64,000 bases of DNA from Ruania alba (GCF_900105765.1 NZ_FNTX01000002.1:558001-622000); one strand, 5' to 3'; shown: positions 9,418-17,677, numbered from the stretch's first letter. Made by a program: numbers and translations. Notes: generated by a model from the letters alone, not told the origin.

Positions 9418-9984
9418 ATGAGGATCGTCGGCACGAAAATACAGCTGCGGGACTGGACCGTCCACGACCTCCCGCGGGTGCACGACCTGCTGCGCCCGGA
9501 CCGGCCCTGGCACCGCACCAACGGCCCCTATTTCGGGCTTCCGGACGCCGCATCGATGGCGCAGGCTGCCGAGCGCACCATCGCTCGCGACCCCAGCGAG
9601 CCACGGGTGACCCTCGGCATCGAGACCGACGGTGTGCTCGTCGGGCAGGTGAACTGGTACTGGGAGTCCGAGGTGACGGACTGGCGGCGCCTCGGCATCT
9701 CCATCCAGGACGAGGCGTACTGGGGTCGAGGGCTCGCCACGGAGGCCCTGGCGCTGTGGACCAGCTACCTCTTCGACGCCACGGATACCCTCCGCCTGGA
9801 CCTGGCCACCTACTCAGGCAACCGCGGCATGCTCGGCGTGGCCCGCCGTCTGGGCTTCGTCGAGGAGGCGCGGATGCGCAAGGCGCGACGATGGTCCGGC
9901 GGGGTTCATGACGCCGTCGTGATGGGTGTGCTGCGGGAGGAGTGGGACGTCCTACGGACGGGGTGGACCGCCGTCGTGCGGTGA
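9418..9984 (+). CDS. GNAT-family N-acetyltransferase (RimJ/RimL type)
   Basis: A 188-residue acetyl-CoA-dependent transferase. The acetyl-CoA binding loop appears as EAYWGRGLATEAL around residue 100, followed by RLDLATYSGNRGMLGVARRLGFVEEARMRKARR. This is the pattern of RimJ/RimL-like enzymes, which acetylate protein N-termini or small amines. The ATG follows the MarR stop after 9 bp and probably shares its transcript. The substrate is not predictable. Confidence 0.87.
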   Translation: MRIVGTKIQLRDWTVHDLPRVHDLLRPDRPWHRTNGPYFGLPDAASMAQAAERTIARDPSEPRVTLGIETDGVLVGQVNWYWESEVTDWRRLGISIQDEAYWGRGLATEALALWTSYLFDATDTLRLDLATYSGNRGMLGVARRLGFVEEARMRKARRWSGGVHDAVVMGVLREEWDVLRTGWTAVVR

Positions 9985-10024
9985 CCTGGCCGACTCAACA
10001 CTCACCGGCTCAGGATTTCCCGGG

Positions 10025-10375
10025 TCAGTGCCCACCCGCCACGCAGAACTGGTTTCCCTGCGGGTCGGCCAGCACCACCCACCGGAAGTCGCCCATCACG
10101 TGGGTGTCCACCTGCTCGGCTCCGGCACCGACGAGGCGCTCGACCTCGGTATCCAGGTCGGCCGCGGCCAGATCCAGGTGGAGACGGTTCTTCCCCGGCG
10201 TCGGGTCATCGACCTTCTGGAACGCGAGGCGGTACCCGGCGCCAGGGATCTCCACCACGTAGAACCAACCGTCGTTCTCCGCCACGATCGATCCGCCGAC
10301 CTGCTCGGCCCACCAGGCAGCCAGGGGTCCGGGGTCGGTGGTGTCGAGCGTGATCATCTCCAGTGTGAGGGTCAT
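10025..10375 (-). CDS. VOC-family (glyoxalase/bleomycin-resistance fold) protein
   Basis: A 116-residue protein with the two beta-alpha-beta-beta-beta modules of the vicinal oxygen chelate fold. The pattern includes MITLDTTDPGPLAAWWAEQVGG at the N-terminus, NRLHLDLAAADLDTEVERL in the middle and FRWVVLADPQGNQFCV at the end. This short subtype is common in Actinobacteria and usually has no assigned substrate. The ATG at 10375 is chosen because it begins the conserved first strand; the longer open frame upstream runs antisense into the next gene's region. It is convergent with the GNAT gene. Confidence 0.87.
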   Translation of the reverse strand: MTLTLEMITLDTTDPGPLAAWWAEQVGGSIVAENDGWFYVVEIPGAGYRLAFQKVDDPTPGKNRLHLDLAAADLDTEVERLVGAGAEQVDTHVMGDFRWVVLADPQGNQFCVAGGH

Positions 10376-10416
10376 GCGGGTCAGGCTAGCCGCGACCTCT
10401 GACAACGGATGACCGC

Positions 10417-11037
10417 TCACCCGTGCTCGAGGGCGAGCAGCGCCTCCTTGGCGGGGATCCCGCCGCGGTAGCCGCCCAGGGAGCCATCGCTGCGGACCAC
10501 CCGGTGGCAGGGCAGCAGGAGCGGCACCGGGTTGGTGGCGCACGCGGAGCCGACCGCACGCACGGCGCGTTCGGACCCTGCTGCCCGCGCCATCTCGGCG
10601 TAGCTGGCCGTGCGGCCGTAGTCGATCGTGGGCAGCTGCTCCAGCACCCGGCGGCGGAAGCCGGTGGTCAGGCTGAGGTCGAGGGGAACGTCGAAGTGAC
10701 GGCGACGCTGGCCGAAGTACTCCTCGATCTGGCGAGCCGTGGCATCCAGGCGGCGGGGAGCGGCGAGCACGCGGGAACTGACGCGCTCGGCCAGATCGGA
10801 CAGGACGCCGTCGAACCCTTCGGAGGCGAACGCCACGCGCACCACACCGCGCTCGGTGGCAGCGAGCAGGAGGGGTCCGACGGCGGAGTCCACCGTCCGG
10901 TAGGCCACGTCCAGCAGTCCGCGCTGCTCGGCGTCACGGGCAAGGCGGTCGTGCAGGTCGCTCAGGCGGGTCTCGTCGACGGCGGGGGCCAGGTGGGCCA
11001 GATCGGCCGGCAGGTCGGGGGTGGTGGTCGGGCTCAT
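10417..11037 (-). CDS. ogt: Methylated-DNA--[protein]-cysteine S-methyltransferase
   Basis: A 206-residue suicide DNA repair protein that transfers alkyl groups from O6-alkylguanine to its own cysteine. The active site is LLLPCHRVVRSDG with the acceptor cysteine near residue 177. The preceding RAVGSACATNPVP and the closing GGYRGGIPAKEALLALE are the family signatures. The N-terminal ~60 residues form a longer-than-usual leader. The start ATG at 11037 overlaps the stop of the upstream sigma-factor gene in an ATGA arrangement, indicating translational coupling. Confidence 0.95.
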   Translation of the reverse strand: MSPTTTPDLPADLAHLAPAVDETRLSDLHDRLARDAEQRGLLDVAYRTVDSAVGPLLLAATERGVVRVAFASEGFDGVLSDLAERVSSRVLAAPRRLDATARQIEEYFGQRRRHFDVPLDLSLTTGFRRRVLEQLPTIDYGRTASYAEMARAAGSERAVRAVGSACATNPVPLLLPCHRVVRSDGSLGGYRGGIPAKEALLALEHG

Positions 11038-11513
11038 CGGGCTGCCTCCTCGGCGTAGGTGCGGCGTAGTCGTGCGATCCCGTCCGAGGCCGCCCGCCGG
11101 GCGGCGGCCGGGGTGCCGCCCAGCAGAGCCGCGACCTCCGTGTGTGGCAGGCCGGCGATGTGGTGATAGATGACGGCGCTCTGCTGCTTGGCCGGTAGGT
11201 CGCCGAGGGCTTCCCACAGGTCCCGCTCCCAGCTACCGGGCCGGCCCTCACGGGTGGGGCGTTCGGGGAGCCGGTCGGTGGGGTGGGTCCGTGATCGAGT
11301 GCGGGCGCGATGGGTGTCGATGGCCTTGCGTCGGGCGATGGTGACCAGCCAGGCCTGCACGTTCGCATCGGGCGGCAGGTCCGGGTAGGCGGTCATCGCG
11401 GCGAGGAAGGTCTCCGACCAGGCATCGTCTGCATGGTCGGGCCCGGCCACGGCACGGCAGACTCGGAGCACGGTGGCTCCGTGCTCGGCGACGACGGTTT
11501 CGAAGGGTGTCAC
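11034..11513 (-). CDS. ECF-type RNA polymerase sigma factor
   Basis: A 159-residue sigma-70-family protein with region 2 (VVAEHGATVLRVCRAV... DDAWSETFLAAMTAYPDL... VQAWLVTIARRKAIDTHR) and region 4 (LWEALGDLPAKQQSAVIYHHIAGLPHTEVAALLGGTPAAARRAASDGIARL). It starts with GTG at 11513 and overlaps the ogt start by 4 bp. No anti-sigma factor is next to it. The coupling suggests it drives its own operon in response to DNA alkylation, or that it is a sigma-like regulator dedicated to ogt; either is inference. Confidence 0.87.
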   Translation of the reverse strand: MTPFETVVAEHGATVLRVCRAVAGPDHADDAWSETFLAAMTAYPDLPPDANVQAWLVTIARRKAIDTHRARTRSRTHPTDRLPERPTREGRPGSWERDLWEALGDLPAKQQSAVIYHHIAGLPHTEVAALLGGTPAAARRAASDGIARLRRTYAEEAAR

Positions 11514-11585
11514 GCTAGGTAGACGCGCGGGAGGGCGGATGTGTGAGGTGCCCCTCTGGGGTGGGGCGGGTCCCCCATTCTGGAC

Positions 11586-12053
11586 TCATCCGTCGTCCTC
11601 GGGAAGGTCGAGCACCACGCGCACGTCGACCGGTTCGAGTTCGGTGCCGTCGGGGAGCACGATCCTGCGATCCTCGAGCGGGTCGTCCAGCCAGACGGTC
11701 TCGACCACCGAGTACAGGTCGTCGGTACATGCCTTCCCGAACACCCGGGTGCCGGTCGGGTCCACCCGGCGTCCGTCGAGGCGCACCGCGTCGTCAGTCT
11801 CGGTGACCTCGATCCCGTACGGGTCGTGGCAGCTCGAGGACCCCACCTCATACCGCACGAGCAGACCGTGATCGTCATTCACCGTGGCGACCGAGGTGAC
11901 CGTGGTGGAGGTGACCACCGGGAAACCGATGGCCACGGCATAAATGCCGGCCAGGGTGGCGAGCACGGTCGCCCCGGCAACCATCCACATCAGCAGCGCA
12001 CGGAGCCGGGTGCGTCGCTCCTCGGGAAGCTTCGCGTCCTCGTCGGTGCCCAT
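11586..12053 (-). CDS. Hypothetical single-pass membrane protein
   Basis: About 155 residues with a charged N-terminus, one hydrophobic helix near residues 20-45 (ALLMWMVAGATVLATLAGIY) and a ~110-residue extracytoplasmic part. The outer part has two cysteines (in SSCHDPYG and GKACTDD) that could pair in a disulfide. I do not recognise a family. The ATG at 12053 is preceded by a G-rich stretch on the coding strand. It lies 72 bp upstream of the sigma-factor GTG in the same direction and may belong to that transcript. Confidence 0.65.
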   Translation of the reverse strand: MGTDEDAKLPEERRTRLRALLMWMVAGATVLATLAGIYAVAIGFPVVTSTTVTSVATVNDDHGLLVRYEVGSSSCHDPYGIEVTETDDAVRLDGRRVDPTGTRVFGKACTDDLYSVVETVWLDDPLEDRRIVLPDGTELEPVDVRVVLDLPEDDG

Positions 12054-12141
12054 GCCCCCATCATGGCGCGTGCGAGCATGGACGGCTCGTCCCAGAGGTA
12101 CACGGGCGCGCAACTGGGCTCGGGTCCAGGCAGTGGGAAGC

Positions 12142-12192
12142 GGTCAGAGCAGCAGGTAGTGACGCGCTCGGGCGGGTCAGAGCAGCAGGTAG
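12142..12192. repeat. 18-bp direct repeat at the 3' end of the TauE gene
   Basis: The 18-base word GGTCAGAGCAGCAGGTAG occurs at 12142-12159 and again at 12175-12192, an exact repeat offset by 33 bp. The second copy encodes the last codons and stop of the TauE-like protein on the minus strand (reading YLLL then TGA). The first copy lies just beyond the stop, as if the gene end had been duplicated. No function is evident. Confidence 0.7.
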
Positions 12193-12986
12193 ACGGCACC
12201 ACCGATGGTGAGCACCACGACGAGCCGCTCGAAGAGCACCTGGTTCATCCGGGCCACCAGCCAGCGTCCGGCCAGCGCCCCGATCACCACCGCCGGCACG
12301 AGAGCCAGGTCCATCAGCAGGGTGGGCCCGGTGATGAGTCCCAGGCCGATCGAGAACGGGAGCTTGACCAGGTTCACGACGGCGAAGAACCAGGCGGCGG
12401 TGCCCAGGAAGGTCTTCATGGAGAACCGCGAGGCGAGGAAGTACATCGACATCACCGGTCCGGCGGCATTGGCGACCATCGTGGTGAACCCGCCGAGGGT
12501 GCCGTAGATGGCGGCCTGGGCGCGGCGTGCGCCGCGGGTCGGTGTCGACGCTTCGGAGCTGGATGTCGGCGCGCCCGTGGTCGTGGGGGCGACGGTCGTG
12601 CCTCCACGGGTGCTGCGATGAGCCGCCCAGCGGCGCCAGAGCGTGATCCCGATGACCAGGAGAAGGATGACGCCGATGACCCGGCGCACCCCCGCGTCGT
12701 CGGCAACAGCGAGGAAGCCTGCGCCGAGCAGCAGTCCGGCGAGCACGGTGGGCACCAGCCGTCGCAGCACCGTCCAGTCGGCATGCTTGCGGTAGGCCCA
12801 GATCGCGAACATGTCGGCCACGATGAGCAGTAGCAACAACGCGCCCGTGGACTCACGCGCCGGCAGCAGGGCAGCGAAGATCGCGATGGAGATCGTGTTC
12901 GCCCCGGGCAGCGCCGTCTTGGAGATGCCGACGAGCACTGCAGAGATCGCGAGCAACGCCCACGCGAGAAGAGTCAGCTCCGGCAC
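12177..12986 (-). CDS. TauE/SafE-family anion exporter/permease
   Basis: A 269-residue multi-pass membrane protein of the TauE/SafE family, which moves sulfite, sulfoacetate or other organosulfur anions. The family start (LAWALLAISAVLVGISKTALPGANTI) and the second-half repeat (YGTLGGFTTMVANAAGPVMSMYFL) are clear, with about eight hydrophobic segments. The middle contains a Ser/Thr/Ala-rich loop (~residues 125-155). No sulfur-metabolism genes are adjacent, so the substrate is open. The following intergenic region contains one copy of the 62-bp hairpin element. Confidence 0.9.
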   Translation of the reverse strand: MPELTLLAWALLAISAVLVGISKTALPGANTISIAIFAALLPARESTGALLLLLIVADMFAIWAYRKHADWTVLRRLVPTVLAGLLLGAGFLAVADDAGVRRVIGVILLLVIGITLWRRWAAHRSTRGGTTVAPTTTGAPTSSSEASTPTRGARRAQAAIYGTLGGFTTMVANAAGPVMSMYFLASRFSMKTFLGTAAWFFAVVNLVKLPFSIGLGLITGPTLLMDLALVPAVVIGALAGRWLVARMNQVLFERLVVVLTIGGAVYLLL

Positions 12987-13068
12987 CCGGCCACGCTACT
13001 GCCACCGGCACCCGTGGGACGCGATGATCCGCCTAGTGAGCACCAGTGAGCACCAGGCCTATCCCTCT

Positions 13069-13130
13069 CGCCGAACGCAACCTTGTGCGGCGAAAGATGC
13101 GGGTGGGCCCGCACAGGGTTGCGCTCGGCG
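13069..13130. repeat. 62-bp hairpin element, copy 1 (imperfect)
   Basis: Left arm 13069-13092 starts CGCCGAACGCAACCTTGTGC; the right arm ends at 13130 with GGTTGCGCTCGGCG. The loop is 14 nt. The left arm is identical to copy 2 at 14069, and the right arm differs at a few positions, leaving a slightly broken stem. It sits in the 250-bp gap between the TauE and MerR genes. Related copies are at 14069-14130 and 27623-27684. Confidence 0.9.
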
Positions 13131-13177
13131 CGGTGGGTGGGTGGCCGAGGGTGGCATGCGCTGAATCGGGAGAAGGC

Positions 13178-13208
13178 TTGACTTTGACGTGACGTCAACG
13201 TTCAGAGT
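13178..13208 (+). promoter_or_regulatory. MerR-type promoter with 19-bp spacer and inverted-repeat operator
   Basis: A -35 box TTGACT (13178-13183) and a weak -10 CAGAGT (13203-13208) are separated by 19 bp, the over-long spacing typical of promoters activated by MerR proteins. The spacer holds the inverted repeat TTGACG-TGA-CGTCAA (13184-13198). It precedes the MerR/TipAS gene by about 30 bp, so autoregulation is the simplest reading. Confidence 0.65.
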
Positions 13209-13236
13209 GAGTCATGTTCGGAAACGGAGGGCCGTC

Positions 13237-14019
13237 ATGACGGAGATCGACGAGTGGTCGATGCACGAGATCACCCGCAGTACCGGCACGACCAGCCGCA
13301 CGCTGCGTCACTACGACCAGATCGGCTTGCTCCCGCCGACGAGGATCGGTGCCAATGGGTACCGGTACTACGACACCGACGCGCTGGTGCGGCTGCAGCG
13401 CATTCTGCTGCTGCGCGAGCTCGGGCTCTCCCTGGCCTCCATCGCCGAGGTGCTGGCGGGTGGCCAGAGCGAGGCCGAAGCCTTGCGTACCCACCTGGAG
13501 CTTCTCGAGATCGAGCGCAGCCAGGTGGAGCGCAGGATCGCTTCGGTGCGCACCACATTGGCCAAGAGAGAAGGAGGTGAACATCTCATGGCATCCGAGA
13601 TGTTCGATGGTTTCGACCACACCCAGTACAAGGACGAAGTCACGGAGCGATGGGGACGCGAGGCTTGGCAGCAGGGCGACGCCTGGTGGCGCTCCCTCTC
13701 CGCCGAGGAGAAGGCCCGGTTCCAGGCGGAGCAGCAGCAGATCGCCGCGGACTTCATCGCCGCGCACGAGGCCGGGCTCGACCCGACGGGTGAGCAGGTC
13801 CGGGCGATCGCCGAGCGGCACCACCGCTGGCTGTCCCACCCGATGATGTCCGTCACGAAGGGCTACTACCTGGGCCTGGCCGACATGTATGTGGTCGACC
13901 CACGGTTCGGGAAGAACTACGAGCGTGACGGCGGCGCTGCAGCCGGTGATCGGAGCGGAGCCGAGTACGTGCGTGAGGCGATGCGTGCCTACGCCGACAC
14001 CGCCGCGTTCGATGCGTAG
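13237..14019 (+). CDS. MerR-family regulator with TipAS antibiotic-recognition domain
   Basis: A 260-residue protein. Residues ~1-75 are a MerR winged-helix (SMHEITRSTGTTSRTLRHYDQIGLLPPTR... RYYDTDALVRLQRILLLRELG), followed by a coiled-coil dimerisation helix. Residues ~115-260 match the TipAS domain (MFDGFDHTQYKDEVTERWG... RHHRWLSHPMMSVTKGYYLGLADMYVVDPRFGKNYE), which binds thiopeptides and other cyclic peptides in TipA homologues. The ATG at 13237 has the GGAGGG ribosome-binding site; an upstream ATG at 13189 lies inside the promoter. Hairpin elements flank it on both sides. No obvious target gene is adjacent. Confidence 0.92.
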   Translation: MTEIDEWSMHEITRSTGTTSRTLRHYDQIGLLPPTRIGANGYRYYDTDALVRLQRILLLRELGLSLASIAEVLAGGQSEAEALRTHLELLEIERSQVERRIASVRTTLAKREGGEHLMASEMFDGFDHTQYKDEVTERWGREAWQQGDAWWRSLSAEEKARFQAEQQQIAADFIAAHEAGLDPTGEQVRAIAERHHRWLSHPMMSVTKGYYLGLADMYVVDPRFGKNYERDGGAAAGDRSGAEYVREAMRAYADTAAFDA

Positions 14020-14068
14020 CACCCCTGCCGGCTCACCGCCCAGCCCACCGAACCAGCCCCACCCCATT

Positions 14069-14130
14069 CGCCGAACGCAACCTTGTGCGGCGAAAATCGC
14101 GGCAGACGCCGCACAAGGTTGCGTTCGGCG
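14069..14130. repeat. 62-bp hairpin element, copy 2 (perfect 24-bp arms)
   Basis: Arms 14069-14092 and 14107-14130 are exact reverse complements over 24 bp (outer ends CGCCGAACGC and GCGTTCGGCG), with a 14-nt loop. It lies 50 bp past the MerR/TipAS stop. It could act as a strong terminator, but there is no U-run, and the same sequence recurs elsewhere in the window, so it is better treated as a dispersed repeat. Confidence 0.95.
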
Positions 14131-14224
14131 GGTGGGTGGGCGGCCCCGCGGGGAGGTGGCCCCGCGGGGAGGTGACCCGGCGGTGGGTGGGCGTGGACGG
14201 CCCGGCGGGTGAGGGTGAGTTCGG

Positions 14225-15127
14225 TCAGCCCTTCACCGAGCCGGAGGTGAGCCCCCGGACGAAGAAGCGCTGCAGGCCGAAGAACACCAGGATCGGTAGC
14301 GCCATCGACAGGAAGGCACCGGCCGAGAGGAGTTCCTTACCCTGGCCCTGCGTACCGAGCAGCTGTTGCAGCTGCACGATCATCGTCGCGTTCGACGGCG
14401 CCAGGAACAGCTTCGCGATGAGCAAGTCGTTCCACACCCACAGGAACTGCAGGGTGGCGAACGCCGCGATGGCCGGCATCGCCATCGGCGCCACCAGCAA
14501 CCAGAACGTCTGGTAGTGGCTGGCGCCATCGATCTTCGCCGACTCCACCACCGAGTAGGGCAGCGTGGACATGTAGTTGCGCAGCGTGTAGACGCACAGC
14601 GGCATGCCGAACCCGGTGTGCAGCAACCAGACGGCCACGAACTCACCGGAGATCCCGATGCCGTTCGGGCCGAGCAGATCGAGCATGGGCTGGAAGGCCA
14701 CCTGAATCGGCACCACCATGACCCCGACGATGATCACGAACAGGGTCTCCTTGAACCGGAAGTTCAGGAAGGTGAACGCATACGCGGCAAAGGCGGCGAA
14801 CATGATCGGCAGGATGGTGGCCGGCACCGCAGCCACCACCGAGTTCATGAAGCCGACGCCCATCTGGGCAGGTCCGGTGAACACCCCGATGTAGTTGTCA
14901 CCGGTCCACCCTTGGCCGAACGGGTCGGCGAACACGGTCCACCACCCGCTGGTGATGATGTCGTCCCGGCTACGCAGGGAGTTGATCACCAGGCCCAGAG
15001 TGGGGATCGACCAGAGAATCACCAGGACGACCATCACGATGATCGAGGTCCAGCTCCGCGGCCGGCCGTCCTTCATCATCGAGGGCTGACGCTTCTGCTT
15101 GGGCGCTGCCTGGGTGCTGGTGCTCAT
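14225..15127 (-). CDS. Carbohydrate ABC transporter permease (MalG-type)
   Basis: A 300-residue inner-membrane permease with six expected helices. The EAA loop that docks the ATPase appears as YSVVESAKIDGASHYQTFWLLVAPMAMPAI. It is the MalG-like subunit of a sugar importer with the 375-residue permease and the binding protein upstream. The ATG at 15127 overlaps the preceding permease stop by 4 bp, so the three genes form one operon. No ATPase gene is nearby; Actinobacteria often use a shared MsiK-type ATPase. Confidence 0.92.
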   Translation of the reverse strand: MSTSTQAAPKQKRQPSMMKDGRPRSWTSIIVMVVLVILWSIPTLGLVINSLRSRDDIITSGWWTVFADPFGQGWTGDNYIGVFTGPAQMGVGFMNSVVAAVPATILPIMFAAFAAYAFTFLNFRFKETLFVIIVGVMVVPIQVAFQPMLDLLGPNGIGISGEFVAVWLLHTGFGMPLCVYTLRNYMSTLPYSVVESAKIDGASHYQTFWLLVAPMAMPAIAAFATLQFLWVWNDLLIAKLFLAPSNATMIVQLQQLLGTQGQGKELLSAGAFLSMALPILVFFGLQRFFVRGLTSGSVKG

Positions 15128-16251
15128 CGGGCCGCCTCCTTCCGGTAGTGCCGGACCTGGTAGATCAGGATCGGGGTGACGAGGATCAGCAGCACCACCA
15201 CGATCGCCGAGGCGTTCCCGGCCCGCTGGAACGTGAACAGCTCCTGGAAGAACAGGTTGGCGATCACGTTCGAACTCGCCTGCCCGTTCAGGAGCACATA
15301 GATGATGTCGAACACCTTGAGCACCAGGATCGTCACGGTGATGAAGACGGTGATCATCGTGCCCTTGATCTGCGGGATGATCACCTGGAAGAAAACCTGA
15401 ACCTCGTTCGCTCCGTCGATCCGGGCCGCTTCCAGGGTCTCCTCCGGCACGGCCTTGATCCCGCCGGAAAGCAGGATCATGGCGAAGCCGGCCTGCATCC
15501 AGATCAGGATCACCATCATCAGGAACGAGTTCAGCCGGAGCGTGTCGAGGCGGAGCCAGTTCTGCGCCTCCCCACCCAGCCCGGTGACGATCGCATTCAA
15601 CAATCCGATCTCCGAATCGGCGTCGTAGATCTGGATCGCCCAGATCGTCGAGGCCGCCACGAACGAGATCGCCATCGGTAGGAAGATGAAGGCCTTGGCC
15701 ACCTTCTCGCCCTGGGCGGAGAGCCGGTCCGCGAACAGTGCTACGACCAGGCCGACCACCACGGTGAGCGCCGGGACCACGATCAGCCACAGCGCGTTGT
15801 TGGTGATCGAGAGCCAGAACTCGCTGCTGCCGAAGATCGCCACGTAGTTGTCGAACCCGACGTATGCGGTGCTGTCCTGATTGGCGAAGCTGTAGTTGAT
15901 CGTCTGCAGGGTCGGGTACACGAGCACCAGACCCAGCAGGGCGAAGGACGGAAGCACAAAAATGTAGGGGATCACGCCCTCGGAGAGCCGTTGTGGCATC
16001 CCTTCGATGAAGACGTTCACGCAGTAGAACAGCAACGCCGCGCCGCCGACACCGGCAATCATGCCGACGACGGCCATCAACAGCCGGTTGTCGAAGAACC
16101 ACTCGGGGTAGTACGCGAGCGCCAGGAAGACGTTCCCGGCCGCCCATGCCACCACGATGGCTCCGACGAGTCCGACGACGAGGCGCAGCGGGCGTGCGCC
16201 GCCGACTTTCTTCGGAGGCGACTCGGCGGCCGTCGCAGTGGCGGCGGTCAC
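15124..16251 (-). CDS. Carbohydrate ABC transporter permease (MalF-type)
   Basis: A 375-residue permease. An extended N-terminal region with two or three helices precedes the transport core. The core contains FVLPSFALLGLVLVYPTLQTI and the EAA loop EETLEAARIDGANEVQVFFQVIIPQIKGT. It pairs with the MalG-type permease to form the translocation pore. It starts with GTG at 16251, overlapping the binding-protein stop (16248) by 4 bp. The layout binding protein-MalF-MalG resembles alpha-glucoside (Agl-like) importers, but the sugar is not determined. Confidence 0.92.
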   Translation of the reverse strand: MTAATATAAESPPKKVGGARPLRLVVGLVGAIVVAWAAGNVFLALAYYPEWFFDNRLLMAVVGMIAGVGGAALLFYCVNVFIEGMPQRLSEGVIPYIFVLPSFALLGLVLVYPTLQTINYSFANQDSTAYVGFDNYVAIFGSSEFWLSITNNALWLIVVPALTVVVGLVVALFADRLSAQGEKVAKAFIFLPMAISFVAASTIWAIQIYDADSEIGLLNAIVTGLGGEAQNWLRLDTLRLNSFLMMVILIWMQAGFAMILLSGGIKAVPEETLEAARIDGANEVQVFFQVIIPQIKGTMITVFITVTILVLKVFDIIYVLLNGQASSNVIANLFFQELFTFQRAGNASAIVVVLLILVTPILIYQVRHYRKEAAR

Positions 16252-17606
16252 GAGTCCTCCTCCCCGTCAGCCGGCCAGCTGGCCTCGATGTCGGCGGTGA
16301 CCTCCTCGGCCGGCTTGCCGTTCAACCAGTCGACCATGCCGGTCCAGAACGTCCCACCACCGACGGCGTTCGGCATCAGGTCGCTGCCGTCGAACCGGAA
16401 GACGTCCGCGTCCGCCACGATCTCCGCCGTGCGCCGGGTGAGCTCATCCGGGTACTGGCTCGCGTCGAAGGTGGCGTGCGGCGAGAGCCACCCGCCGGCC
16501 TGCGCCCACGGACCGCCGAACTCGGGTGAGGTGAGGAACCGCATCACCTCGATCGAGTCCGGGTCGTTGCCGTTCATCAGCGCAGCCAGGTCGCCGCCAC
16601 CGAGGATCGGCTGGTCGGTGTAGTCACCGGAGCCTGCCCGCGGGAAGACGAACAGCCCGACTTCGTTGTCCAGGTTCTCCTGGACGTCCGACGGCATGAA
16701 GCCGGTGATGAAGTTGCCCTGCCGTTCCATCAGGCACTCCGGCGGGTCCTCGAAGGCCGGCAGGATGGCCTCGCTGAACGGGGTGGCGATCACGTTCGAG
16801 GTGCCACCGAGCACGTTGCCCTCGGCGAACACCAGCTCGCCGTAGGCGTCGAACGCCTCCACCACGCGCGGGTCGTCGAACGGAATCTCGTGCGACGTCC
16901 ACTCGTCGTACACCTCGGGGCCGTGCAGCCGGAGCATGTACTCCTCGATCCAGTCCGTACCCACCCAGCCGGTGGCCTGGTCGGAGTTCCATCCCATGCA
17001 CCACGGGGCCATGCCGTCGGCGCTGATCTCCTCCTGGATCGCGGCCAGGTCCTCCAGCGTGTCCGGTTCGGTGTTGTACCCACCGTCGGCATACGCCTCC
17101 TGCGGGTACCAGACCAGCGACTTCACCGCCATCCGCATCGGCGCGCCGTAGGGCAGCCCGTTGGACGCCTCGGACGCGTCCAGGAAGCCGGGCACCAATG
17201 ACTCCTCCAGCGCGGGCACGTCCAAGTAGAAGTGGATCGGCTCGACGTTCCCGGCATCGGCCTGCTCGATCAGGCCACCGGGTTGCGGAAAGATTGCAAT
17301 GTCCGGTGCCTGACCGGACCCGGCCCGAGCCCGGACCGTGTTGGTGAAGTCCTGGTCCGAGCTGTACTGCACGTCGATCCCGGTGTCCTCCTCGAACTGC
17401 ACCAGCGATTCGTTGAACGCTTCGGCTTCCGCTCCGCCGAAGGCGCCGAGGATCGTCACCACTCCATCGCCGTCGGTCTGAGCGTTGTCCGCGCCGGATC
17501 CACGGTCGCTCCCGCTCCCCGGTGATTGCAAACATCCGGCCAGGAGTAAAGCCCCCGTCGCGGCCACACTGGTGACCGCCAGCTTCTGGCGCACAGACTT
17601 CGTCAT
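16248..17606 (-). CDS. Sugar ABC transporter substrate-binding lipoprotein
   Basis: A 452-residue secreted lipoprotein: a positively charged start, a hydrophobic helix and lipobox LLAGC with Cys25. The mature part has the solute-binding family 1 pattern (VVTILGAFGGAEAEAFNESL... GIDVQYSSDQDFTNTVRARAGSGQAPDIAIFPQPG). Later aromatic residues in the domain would line a sugar pocket. Overall it looks closest to alpha-glucoside binding proteins (AglE-like), which is inference from its general pattern. A strong AAGGAG ribosome-binding site precedes the ATG at 17606. It is the first gene of the three-gene operon. Confidence 0.9.
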   Translation of the reverse strand: MTKSVRQKLAVTSVAATGALLLAGCLQSPGSGSDRGSGADNAQTDGDGVVTILGAFGGAEAEAFNESLVQFEEDTGIDVQYSSDQDFTNTVRARAGSGQAPDIAIFPQPGGLIEQADAGNVEPIHFYLDVPALEESLVPGFLDASEASNGLPYGAPMRMAVKSLVWYPQEAYADGGYNTEPDTLEDLAAIQEEISADGMAPWCMGWNSDQATGWVGTDWIEEYMLRLHGPEVYDEWTSHEIPFDDPRVVEAFDAYGELVFAEGNVLGGTSNVIATPFSEAILPAFEDPPECLMERQGNFITGFMPSDVQENLDNEVGLFVFPRAGSGDYTDQPILGGGDLAALMNGNDPDSIEVMRFLTSPEFGGPWAQAGGWLSPHATFDASQYPDELTRRTAEIVADADVFRFDGSDLMPNAVGGGTFWTGMVDWLNGKPAEEVTADIEASWPADGEEDS

Positions 17607-17677
17607 CTGTCGACTCCTTCGTCCGATTGCGCAGGCTAGGACAACCTGCTGCCCTGCACGGTAGCCCGGCAGGCAGT

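Noticed and set aside
6534-9521. Very long minus-strand open frame (995 residues) across the YjbR, UbiB, MarR and GNAT genes
   Set aside because: It is antisense to well-supported genes and its composition (Arg, Pro, Gly, His and Gln-rich) is the usual shadow of GC-rich codons.
9985-10024. Terminator between GNAT and VOC genes
   Set aside because: No convincing inverted repeat in the 40-bp gap.
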